Below are positions 35,201-45,347 of a stretch of DNA of 64,000 nt, piece after piece. Positions within the stretch are counted from its first letter, which is position 1; the number at the start of each line of letters is the position of its first letter. Origin of the DNA: Litoditis marina (lineage: Eukaryota > Nematoda > Chromadorea > Rhabditida > Rhabditidae); contig OZ038435.1 of assembly GCA_964036275.1 (NCBI GenBank), forward strand, positions 1,178,001 to 1,242,000, given 5' to 3'. The notes under the pieces were generated by a model, which was not told where the DNA came from, made no database searches, and worked only from the letters and a program-made list of their open reading frames with translations. Made by a program: the position numbers and the translations under genes.

Positions 35201-38200
35201 TTGATCTCTTTAAATATGTGAATCTACTCACAGGTGGGGATATAAGTCAATTTTTCTCAATTTCTCGGCACCAATTTTGTCAGTCAATGAAGAAACAAAT
35301 AACGAGCGTGGCACGAATCCTCATTTTCAGACTTCTCCACCTCAATGCCTCCTTCAATAAACTCCGATCTCTACCCTCTGCTCACTCGAAAATCGACTGG
35401 AACCGTATACAGGTATATCGCCAATTATCGCCAACAATTATGATTTCATCAAAAAAAATTGAACGAATATTTGTAATGCTCATAATTCTCTGAAAAACCG
35501 CGAAATGGTGAACGCCAACAGTGGGATCGAACTACAGAAAGAGCACAACAGTGCCAAAAGAACCGTTCGCTTTCCATGAAGCGCGTTCTTAATTACTCGT
35601 TTTTTTACAGCGTATAACCTCAAAAACTATTCGGAATTTTAAATTTAATTTCAGATTCTTCGACTGAGCTCCAATTTTCTGGACGAAACTACAGTACCCG
35701 TTCTGATCGCTATGAAACGGCTTCGGACATTAGATCTTTCACACAATCGTCTCAAGTATTTTGATGATAGGTTGGTAGTAACGCTTAATATATATATATT
35801 TGTTAGGAGAAAGAGAACTATAAACAGTCTCTCAGTGCAAGGGGAGTGTCCATTACTCGCAATTGAGTAAACATTTCTGAAATTTGTTGTCAGTTAGTCC
35901 TGGAAACTTTGATTAGGTTGAACAATAAGAATGAAACACCGCTTGACCTTTTTTCATAGAAAGTCCAAAATGTGAAAAAAACAGAGTCGAAACTCTAAAC
36001 TACATTGTCTGAACACAATGTGTGTGAACTTCCCACCAATTGCAGTGCCTTGTACTCGCTGACGTTGCTGGAGGAGTTGAACGTGAGCAGCAACCAACTG
36101 AGAGCCGTCTCACCCTCTATCCCCCTTCTACCTGCCCTCACCACACTCAGAATGCACTCGAACCATATTACGTTTATGCCCGATCTCTCACAGTCTCTCA
36201 CCATACAGGTATACTCTTTTATTTCTACATTGGCGTGTACAGTCGCCGTTAAAAATTCAGTATGTCTGGATACTATACTCACCATACAGGTATATTTTTT
36301 CAATCGTACGTCGACGTATCGAGTAACTGTGAAAAAGTTGAGTATAAAATGGGAATCGCTGGTTCGTATTCCCAACAGGAAAATGTGTTCACAAGCAGCT
36401 CTCTTTCCCTCCCTTCAAGAAGTTTCTCACATGTCACTGGATCAATGCCAACAGAGCATTCGATAGTCCAACATGAAGACTTCTATGAAGGAAAGGGACC
36501 AAGACCTTACAAGAAACTGCTCCTACAAAGATCTGTGACATGTATGATGAACACCGCCTCGTAACGAAGCGACGTGAATAAATGAATGTGAAAAGTGCTG
36601 TGCATTGCTCTAAACTGTGATAGTGTCAGCTCTCCAAAGTAGGCATATACGGTGTAAGCGGACGTATCACGCAGTATTTCAGTTGAAATTCATGTATTTT
36701 GCGTATATCGAGAATAAATCACGACTTGATTGTGGTCACTTCCTATACAGCGACAAATAAGGGAAATCTTAGAGAATACAATTCAAACTAGGACAATAAG
36801 AGTGAGAAAGAGTATCAAAAATTGGTACCTTTCGCCTATACCCCAAACTTATGGTTTTTATCAGCTGGCCGACCTTTCGAACAACGACTTGCACCAGTTT
36901 GATCCGTTGTTGTCAACCGCTCCATCACTACGATGTCTCGACTTGACCTGCAACCCGGGGGTTAATGTGAACGCCGGAACGCTCAGGTACCGGTAGATCA
37001 TGAGCTCATTTTGCTAATGAATGCAGCGATGGATCGAAGTATAATGTAACTCTTTATCAAGCTGTCCTGACTATTAGATTACGCCACCCTTCATACTTTG
37101 CCAAAAACAAATTGCAATAGTTTGAGAATAGATTCTACTTTTTCACATTTTCTATTTCACCCACGTTTGTTCAATTCTAGACCTGGGGTTGTATACGTAA
37201 ACACCCTGGTCTTCTAATTCCAACCTTGTATCTGAACCCTCTTCTTCTACTCTCTATGTACTTCCGCAATACGAGTGTCAGAAAATAGTCGCTAGAGACC
37301 TATGATGGGATGGACAAACTAGATTATACTATACTGTTAGTCAATTGCACAGTCACGTGAAACATGTTGAACACAGCAGGACTCAGAAACGTACCATGAA
37401 AAAGTGCACGATTCCTCATTAGAATGCCAACTTTACGTGACTTTTCATTTTACTTCTAATATATGCCTGATTATAAAGCTTACGTTAATAGAAAAGAGTT
37501 TCAGACGTCAAAGAAAGCCGGTCTCCCTGGTGGACATTGGCAGGGAGGAAGAGAGCATACAAATTGGCTTCTCAGACACAACCGGCAGCAAGAGCAGGCG
37601 AGCTTTTAGATTGATTATTCAATTCAATTTTTTTCATTAAATTTTTTTTGTAGAGTTTGAGCATATGAATAATCTAAGATTATTTAGTGAACCGTGCGAT
37701 TCAAAGTATTGTAGAACGTATTTAGACAGACACAGAACGCATAAAATAAAATGAACAAGAGCAAGTGAAGGCTGATTATCCCAAATTTGGCTTGGCTAAG
37801 AATCAGGATTTCGTAACAAACTGATATAATATAAGATAGGTTTTGTTAATGATATAAAATAGCTGCGAAATATCTCAGAGTTATTTGTTTAGTTTGACAA
37901 TCGTTTGAAAAGTCATGTCAATTGCAGATCCTGTGTTCGAAGGATACGTCATTCTTCGGTTTTCGGCTTAGTCGATGGAGGATCAAACTATGAACTACCA
38001 AAGTACATGAAACACACTATTGAGCAAGCATTGAATAGACCGGTGTGTATTTTATAATAGTAAGACAACATTCATGGAAACAAAATAATGGGCTTTCACT
38101 GTCTGATCAGTAATGTATGAATATTCTCTGTACGATGAACCAAATCTCAGGTGCCGAACATCTTGAGTTCCTCATGAGCGGTGCCGTTTTTATGAGGTTT

Positions 38201-41200
38201 TTTTACGGGAGGTTGCTACGCGGCCAGAGTAGGCTTGGTAGAGGATCCCGGCACCTTCATCCCATTCTGCGTCTCCTCAAACATACGCTCTTTCTCTGCT
38301 CTTACTTCCCGCCGAAATATGAGTGGCGCGAAATAGTGAGGCAGAGCGAGAGACGCAAAATGGGATGAAGGTGCCGTAATCTTCTAGCATACGTACTCAG
38401 TGTTTACTAAGTTTACTAATCGGTAAAAAGCCTTTTGACTTATTGCAGGACTACAATTTGATTGATTTATACATTACAACCAAACTCAACCAAACTCTTC
38501 AGAATTGTGATCTCCGCGACGTACTACTTTCCACGCACATTTCTTTGGAAGAGGAAGGAGAGCGTCTAGGAGCTAGTGGGTTTAGAAAAGCCATGCAAAA
38601 AATAGATTTATAATCAATTCGAAATATTTGGAAATTATATATTCGTTTCTCACGCTTTCTACACACTTACTCAGAATTGTATTAAACAAAACGACTGGTG
38701 CATCACTCGTGCGGCTATAGTGAGTGCCAAATTTATAAATTCCTGTCTCTCGCCGGAATCGAACTAGCGAGCAAAAGTTTCATGGCAGGGCGGTTACCAC
38801 TGCGCTATTAGAGCATATGAAAGGTGATCTTCGGAATAGGAGACATGCGTGCGTACACTTATACTGCATATACTGTATGTTATCATATATCCGGCTCTGT
38901 TTGTTTTGTACTTTTATTCCGGTGATTTTCCGTAAATATCTAATTTCGTCACTTGTTATAAAAGTGTTACGTTCAAAGGTGTGACATTGATTCGTATCGG
39001 CGCCACGGTGGAGGTGGCGGCAAGTGGTTCCGTCGGCGTCGGCGTCATCAGCGGCTGCGTCACCACGCGCCTCGAGCTGGCGGGCGAACTAGACGAATCT
39101 GACTATTCTACGATACGAGAAGCAGGACACTGGGTAGATGAGGTGAGAAGCGTGTATAGAAGTAGATTTTGTCAAAGCAAGCCTAAGTGATAATATCTTA
39201 ATGTGTTTGTATCCCGCTGCTTTTTGGGTCAGACCGCAGCAAAAATGTGGTCACTCTCTTTCTGATAATGTTTTAGGCTGCCTTTAGACTTTTTGTGCGA
39301 TAGAAGATACACGATACATGCGCGCTCTTTACCGTGGTTACTATTTTGTAAAATGTTAAAATGTTGATTGGTGGGGTTATTAGGGATAGAGCTCGCATAT
39401 TTCAACTTTGGTAGAATTGGCACACTTAGGATGGAGAAGTGAAACGAAGTAAAACTGAGAAGACAACTTTCAGCACAATATGATCAACGGTGTGACAACT
39501 CTGCCTCGCCAGTTGGGGATGTACTTCCTGCACCCGGCGGTCGCACCACGACCGGTCGTCGCCTCATTATCATCAGGTATACCTAGGAATTTCGGTTATT
39601 GATTGTTTGATGTATTCATTTCAAAGTATATCTCATTCCAAATAAGAAAAATGGAAGAAAAGTACGAGGTTATATTATGATTCATTGGTTATTAGTACTG
39701 TGCTAAAGGGTAAACCGAAAAGATGGGTTTTCTTTTCTATGTCGATGAAGTTAAAAACTGTTTTTCTTACTCATTTGTCTTACGTTTTTTCACTAAAAGC
39801 TACTGACAGCTCATGTTATCCATTTGCAGCAAACGTGGACTACGTAATACTGGCCAGTCATTCGTTGTGGGACCATTTGCCTACTTCTATCATAGCTGAC
39901 ATCGTTAGTCAGTCGCTCAACCCGCAAGTCGCCGCGAAACGTCTGCAGGTATACATTTTTCATCTCTACTCAGACCCCTAATGATGGTACCAATTGAATA
40001 TTCATATGTTAGTACAACCAGAATGAGCCCGTAGAAAAAATTAACGATTCTTACGAAACCTCAAATGCTTGAAAACGAAATAGAAGAGAACACCGCTTGA
40101 GAAAGCATTATACTCTACATACAGTATGTATACACAACTTTCTGTTCGTTTTAGTTACGTGAAGAGCATAGGGAGCGTTAATCGATTGTGTTTTCCTGTT
40201 AGACAATGGTGTCAAATGTATATTCGAAGAAGTTTTGGTGTGCATCCGAAAACAGTTTTTGAGCACGGTTTTCTATTCTCAAAAGTATGAATCACTAGTT
40301 CTTACTTTTCTTGGCTACTGGTTTTCTAATGCTCTCCTTATCTTCAGGATGCACTACAAGCTTGCGACTATGCTGGTAACTCCAGTATTACTGTAATTCG
40401 TCTGAAAAAGCCGGAGCAAATGTTTGATTCTGATAGCTCAACGATGCCCAGACCGTATACGGTAGGTCAACCTTTTCTCATTCTTACACATTTGAAGAAC
40501 TGAGTCCACTTATTTAACTCGACTTTTTAATATGCTATTTGTGCTATTGATCGGAATGTTCCAGAATCAACTAGCAACGTCGAGCAAAAGTGACGCCGAT
40601 CTGGTACCTCCGCTCAGATTTACACCAGAAAAAGATTTTTACGTTATGAGAGAAAGCGACGCAAGGTAGGTAATACCATGAGAACTTACAACCTAAATAC
40701 AGTCGAACCCACTGAGGTTCCTAAAGTATGAATTCAATGACTGTTTTCAGCGTAAACTTCTACTCTGTCAACAAGGTTCAACTTTTCGTTATATCAGAAT
40801 GTAATGCGAAAATCTTTGACCTTCCGGTTAACGTTCGCGCAACTTAAACAGCCTAGAACTTTATGAGAGTCTTTTGAAGTGAGACAGAGTCACGTAGAGA
40901 AACAGTTTCGTTCATTCAAATGTAGTTTTCTTCCTGCTCACCTTATAGCAAAGTTCTCGTGTTTTCCAGCTTAGTTTTTATGTAACTTTTTCAAACTTCT
41001 CACCGTGTACAAGGGGTGCCAAATTTGTAGATTTGTCTCTCACCGGAGCCGAACCTGCGAGCAAAACATTCGTAGCTGTGCGCTAACAATCGCGCAACGA
41101 GAGTACATAATCAACAAGCTTTCTAATCGGGAGATGTGTCCGTACACAGCGAAAAATACAGTATCCACCCGCCTCTCCGGTGGCGACGACTAAATCCTAG

Positions 41201-41434
41201 TTTTTATTCAGCGTTGAGCACATCGCCGACGTTGCGAGACCGTTGGGAGAAACTTCCCGAGCAGATGAACTGGACGAGGGATTCGTCTCCGGGCGGAGGC
41301 TGTACGAGAGGATTCTGGCTGACGAACTGTCCTCGAGGTAGTAAAAAATATCTCATCAATATTCTGTATGACAAGCGTGAAAAGGCACGGATTGAGGACT
41401 TCAAGAATGATCAAGTGTAGTGCAGCTTATGGTG

Positions 41435-41470
<36 letters not shown>

Positions 41471-43921
41471 TCATTATTCATGTAGATTACATCAACAACA
41501 TATTCCTCGTAAGGCGCAAGTACCCATGCTGCGTACTCCACATATGTAAACACATTTTACGTGAGATATGAGTACGTAAATCAATGTATACCTGAAAACT
41601 CTTGAAAATACATTTCCCAGTTCACTATCTACGCCGCCACCGGATCCGAAAAGTTCCAACTCGCTGGGAACTAGACCGACTGCAGTCAGCAGAAATCAAC
41701 CACAGAAGAGAGCGGAAGAACAGTATTCTCTCATTTCACCACGGTCTGTTTTATTATTTCTCAACCAGAAAAGAAACATCTGCTCGACAGAAGCAGCCAT
41801 TTTTAGTTCGAAACGTTAAGTACACATTCACAACTTTTTTGTTTCCAATTGTCTAGTTGAGTCGTTAGTGTTGGCGCCCTTTTTCATCCTGGGCTCGGTA
41901 ATTTTCTTATATCCAGGTCCCAGCAGTTGGAGCGAGCTGTGAGTCCACAAGAGGGAAGATACATAGTTTCCAATCAAACCGTACAACACGTGGTACATTC
42001 GAATCAAGTGTGAGTTTGATGTCTGAAATTAACTTTATAGAATCAACAGTCAGCAGCAACAATAAGCAACAACACTAACTATAATGATTGTCAGAAAACG
42101 GACTCGATTTATATTACGTTGTACGCTGTTGTGAAAGCAGTTCGAACTTTTCTCTCCTAAAGAATCAAATGCTCTACACTTAAACCGCACGTTTTGGAGA
42201 TAATAATAACAAACATTGGTTCTGGTCTCATAGTATTAAAGAAGGCGGTTAATTCGGAAATCAGGCATTGGTTTATTCTCTCTCAAATACAAGTTAGATT
42301 CAATCTTCCAGTTACCGAATTTCATACGTTTTTCAGAAGTGATAACAAACCTCCAACTGAGATGGGGCACGGAACTTTTGTGCAGCCACGTGCACTGAGT
42401 ATCATTCGTGAAATGTCCGATGAATACAGTACCGAGTTGCGGTTGGACGAACCGCACTCCTTCAGCCATCATTCGAGGGAGAGCTTAGAGGTAAATTGAA
42501 GAGAAGCTCAGCTATGATATACAAACTTAAAGAAACAAGTGAGAAACTTAAACAGAAAACTGTACGTTCTGCCTATACCCTCAGAGTGTTACATTGGTTG
42601 AGCCTAACAAAAACATAGAAACATGTAAGAAACACAAAGAACAAACTGTACGTTTTGCCCATACCCCTAGAGTGTTGCATGGGTTAAGCCTAACAGAAAC
42701 AAGAGGACCTCAACTCAGTATACATGTTGTACAAACAAGTGCAAAGTGTGGAGCTTCAACTGTTACGATATTGATTTTATTCCCAAAATTGCAGCACTTT
42801 TCGAACAAACAAGATAGATGCGTCATGCCTATTATCTTTTTGAGTTTTCACACACCGAAAATCGTCTGATATGAGTGAGACACAACATTTTAATGGTACT
42901 GCAATGTCTGCAACAAGGTTGTTTACAGTATTCACCAATGGACAAAAAGTTTAACACAGCATCTAAAAACACAGCATATCTAAGCATAATTTATTCTCCC
43001 TTGGTTTGTTTGGAAAAGTCATAGTTAATGTTCATATTCCCAAAGACAATTAACTTGGACTACCTGAAACCTGAGTACGCTTGAACAGTCCATCACCTCT
43101 TCCATCTGGCGTCTCACGTTTTGCGCACTATTTCACGACATCCATATCCCGACAGAATGGGAGAGCAGAGAGACAGAGAGTATACGTTTGAAGAGACGCA
43201 GGTTGGGATGGAAAGGCCAGCATGTTCATGAATCCGGCTGTGGAATGTTTGAGATTTAACAGGTTCCTACGATGTCTCCGCCGCCACCGCCACCTCTTTC
43301 TCCCTCACCACCGCTGAAAAACTCTCTCACAGCCACAGAAAAGCTGCTGTCGAACAGATACAGGTACATTTTCCATGCATACTACTAGTAGATGTACTGT
43401 ATTTTTACGCTAGAATATTTCATTTACCATACCAATTTCGTTCAGCATGAGCCTCCAAGAAATAAGTGCGTCTAATAAGTAGTGGTAGCGGCTTACTGCA
43501 TTCTGCTCGAACTATGGTGTATGGGTCGATGCCTAACTCGAAAGAACTTTGTTGTAGTTTGTTCTGATAGTTTTCAAAGTCTTTCACACCAATGTATAAA
43601 GGAGTTAAAAGTAGGACATTTGATATTCGTGACAGTTGTGCAATGTTTTATGGTAGTCGTACAATTATGCCTTTTGCAGATTTGAATACGCCGGTAGCGA
43701 TTCAACACGAACAACAACGACTTTCGATGCATGAAACGTGAACAAAACCTTGATTATTTTCATGAAGTTAATTCAATGATTTTCTGTTGAATAACATTCG
43801 ACAATTATTTTACTACGATAGATGTGAACAATTCAAATACAACTCTAATCTACCTTTTAGGTGGAAAATACAGTCACTCGGTCGAAATTATTCATTGACT
43901 GACATGGAAAACAAATATTAA
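27663..43921 (+). CDS. phlp-2: PHLPP-type protein: RA-like, PH, LRR, PP2C-like (33 exons, about 1298 aa)
   Basis: Exon starts-ends: 27663-27734, 28936-29111, 30362-30492, 30896-31036, 31453-31613, 31863-31991, 32249-32436, 32686-32794, 33195-33302, 33466-33597, 34057-34138, 34616-34772, 35003-35158, 35331-35412, 35655-35770, 36046-36208, 36865-36986, 37505-37597, 37928-38042, 38449-38575, 38979-39142, 39474-39576, 39830-39948, 40348-40461, 40565-40665, 41212-41337, 41621-41743, 41917-42009, 42337-42490, 43263-43363, 43446-43465, 43680-43737, 43861-43921. Domains: RA-like about 25-127 ([24 protein letters not shown]), PH about 145-227 ([22 protein letters not shown]), leucine-rich repeats about 228-745 ([15 protein letters not shown]), PP2C-like about 775-1020, low-complexity tail with [17 protein letters not shown] proteins dephosphorylate Akt and PKC hydrophobic motifs at membranes. 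Exon 18 uses a GC donor. The first exon is the least certain. The PP2C metal site looks altered (see findings). Confidence 0.85.
27944..28101. mobile_element. Inverted-repeat MITE, family C, decayed copy
   Basis: CCCGGCTCTTCATCCCATCC near the left end and GGTGCAGGTTGAAATGAATGGGCCGGGG near the right. Same layout as 38241-38395, 43074-43238 and 52461-52625. Intronic in PHLPP. Confidence 0.6.
28131..28340. repeat. Diverged 200-bp direct repeat, copy 2
   Basis: Second copy of 27351-27545, 780 bases downstream in the same orientation; about 80 percent similar by eye with several indels. Confidence 0.7.
29177..29305. repeat. (CT)n simple repeat
   Basis: About 60 uninterrupted bases of CT followed by imperfect CT/TTCTCT. 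In a PHLPP intron; similar tracts lie at 9780-10212 and 55080-55270, and the complementary GA type at 32085-32190. Confidence 0.9.
30091..30214. mobile_element. Hairpin MITE, family B, TTAA-flanked
   Basis: TTAAAGAAGGACGATTATGT on the left and ACATAATCGTCCTTCTTTAA on the right. The whole 124 bases form a near-complete palindrome (..GGTCCTTTAAACTGCAAT.. against ..ATTGCGGTTTAAAGGACTGA..). Copies of the same size lie at 55518-55641 and 60128-60251. The TTAA borders fit piggyBac-type target duplication. Confidence 0.85.
37317..37440. repeat. Dispersed repeat, copy 1
   Basis: Shares ACTGTTAGTCAAT, CAGTCACGTGAAACATGTTG, AACTCAGAAACG and AAGTGC-ATTCC with 46843-46965 in the same order and orientation. 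In a PHLPP intron. Confidence 0.65.
38241..38395. mobile_element. Inverted-repeat MITE, family C
   Basis: CCCGGCACCTTCATCCCATT on the left and ATGGGATGAAGGTGCCG on the right, with interior AGACGCA/TGCGTCT and CAGAGCGAGAG/CTCTTTCTCTGCTC pairs. It abuts a solitary MITE-A end (38207-38228). Confidence 0.8.
38717..38812 (-). mobile_element. tRNA-derived SINE, family 1
   Basis: The minus strand reads an A box TAGCGCAGTGGTAACCGC, a B box AGTTCGATTCC, then GGCGAGAGACAG and an AATTTATAAATTTGGCAC tail. The same body occurs at 48887-48982 (plus) and 41013-41105 (minus). Confidence 0.8.
41013..41105 (-). mobile_element. tRNA-derived SINE, family 1, decayed copy
   Basis: Minus-strand B box GGTTCGGCTCC, GGTGAGAGACAAATC and AAATTTGGCACC tail; the A-box region is degraded. 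In a PHLPP intron. Confidence 0.7.
41437..41470. repeat. (AAT)n microsatellite
   Basis: Eleven or so uninterrupted AAT units, in a PHLPP intron. A shorter one lies at 51892-51915. Confidence 0.9.
42557..42701. repeat. 86-bp tandem duplication
   Basis: AAACTGTACGTTCTGCCTAT..GAGTGTTACATTGGTTGAGCC is repeated 86 bases later with about 10 percent differences. In a PHLPP intron. Confidence 0.75.
43074..43238. mobile_element. Inverted-repeat MITE, family C
   Basis: TCTGGCGTCTCACGTTTTGC on the left and GAAGAGACGCAGGTTGGGAT on the right with GGGAGAGCAGAGAGAC inside. Last large PHLPP intron. Confidence 0.6.
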
Positions 43922-43991
43922 GTCGAGAACAAGAAAATATAATGATATTATAGTACATATTTTACAACATTAACAGTCGAGGTTTCATGTT

Positions 43992-44807
43992 TTATTGAGT
44001 CTGCGGCGCATTTGCATAAATGCTGTCAGCAGACTGTGGAGGTTGTGCTGAAATCATGTCAACGTCAAAATTTCAAAGCATACGGAGAAAAATTTAACTT
44101 TCCTGGTGGGGAAGGAAGAATCCGATTTCTTGTGTGGCAAAGTTGTTTTTGACATTCGGAAATTTACATATAAAATTTCAAGAGACCGGATTCTTTTTTC
44201 TACAACAAAAGTTAATTTTGGATGCGATCGATTTACTATCAGAGGCTCAGAAGATGAAAAGCCGAAGCGTCACATGTTGGTATGATCTACTGTGTTTGTG
44301 GTTAGATCCACGTATTGACTATAGTGCTTAAACTCTGATGTGTATGCTCATCAACATACTAATCAGATATCGTGCTGCTCTATCTACTTGGTCAGCTTGA
44401 GAAAATTAGTAAAACCAATTGTACTCCATAATTTGAGTTACGCCTACTAGAAGTTGAAATCCAAACTTTACCTCCCGGGCGCATTCCCAGAAACTTTCCC
44501 TTGCCGAAGTTATGCTCGGGATCCTTGGACGCGAAGACGCAATAAACGTACACGATCAGTATAAGGACAGAGAAAAGACGCTGAAACAAAAACGCATTTT
44601 CACACTGGTTTCTCAGAAAAAAGTACAGAGTGTGATATTATCTGAGTTGTAGTTTGATTGCGCATTAGATCGTTCACTCCCAGGCACGTTAGAAACCTCG
44701 AATCGTAACCGTTGTGATAGGAGCTCACACATATCTCCCCAAGACTCAACTTTCGATGAGAGGAGTGTTAGTGTTGAAGACCAGAAAATATAAATCAGAC
44801 TAACCAT
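43992..44807 (-). CDS. Small secreted peptide precursor with FLGMR motif (55 aa)
   Basis: Exons 44807-44805 (only ATG), 44580-44472, 44047-43992. Donor ATG|GTTAGT, acceptors TTGTTTCAG and GATTTCAG, phases 0 and 1 agree. The first 18 or so residues are a signal peptide (MRLFSVLILIVYVYCVFA). The rest is short, polar and cysteine-free: SKDPEHNFGKGKFLGMRPG, then AQPPQSADSIYANAPQTQ and TAA inside an AATAAA. KFLGMRPG follows a GKGK run. FLGMR-type sequences occur in tachykinin-related peptides, but here Pro-Gly follows and no clear dibasic or amidation signal does, so membership of that family is not supported. It may be a peptide hormone precursor or an antimicrobial. It is tail to tail with PHLPP, 70 bases apart. 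Confidence 0.6.
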
Positions 44808-45347
44808 GGTGTGTTCGTGGCTGGTGTAGACTGAATGTTGTTTTCGAACGAAAATCTATCGTCTATCGATAACGAAATTGCAGGTTATACAAATAAACCG
44901 AAGCAAGGTAAACACGGTTTCAAAATCTCACAGTGCCAAACTAAAGGTAAACACAATTCGCATTTTTAAGTTTGAAATATCGTTTAGCTGACGTTTTTAC
45001 CTCCTTCCATTTAGATACACCATTAGTTTGAAAGGAAGGGTGTTTATTCAACACTGCCCATTGTCAAGGCAACTTCTCAAACTCAGACTCGTTTTGCCGA
45101 AACATGAGTAAAAACCAAATATAACACGGAGTTGAATGAAAAAAGACGCCTTTTTGAAAAACAAGTTGCTCTCTGAACGTTTTACCCACACGCAGAAGCT
45201 ACAAACACTTAGAGATGAGACACACACAAATTTGGAGAAGGTCAAACGGGTATGAAAACCAACACAAAATACGAAAAGAGCCTCATATTAATACTTTCTA
45301 ATTACACGTTTCAAACATATATCCCACGTGATTGCGCACACTGGCAG
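44808..45347. other. Intergenic, IFT139 3' flank and peptide-gene promoter
   Basis: Both neighbours are on the minus strand. AT-rich; contains no open frame with recognisable content and no repeat that I could place. The 5' promoter of the small peptide gene must lie here. Confidence 0.5.
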
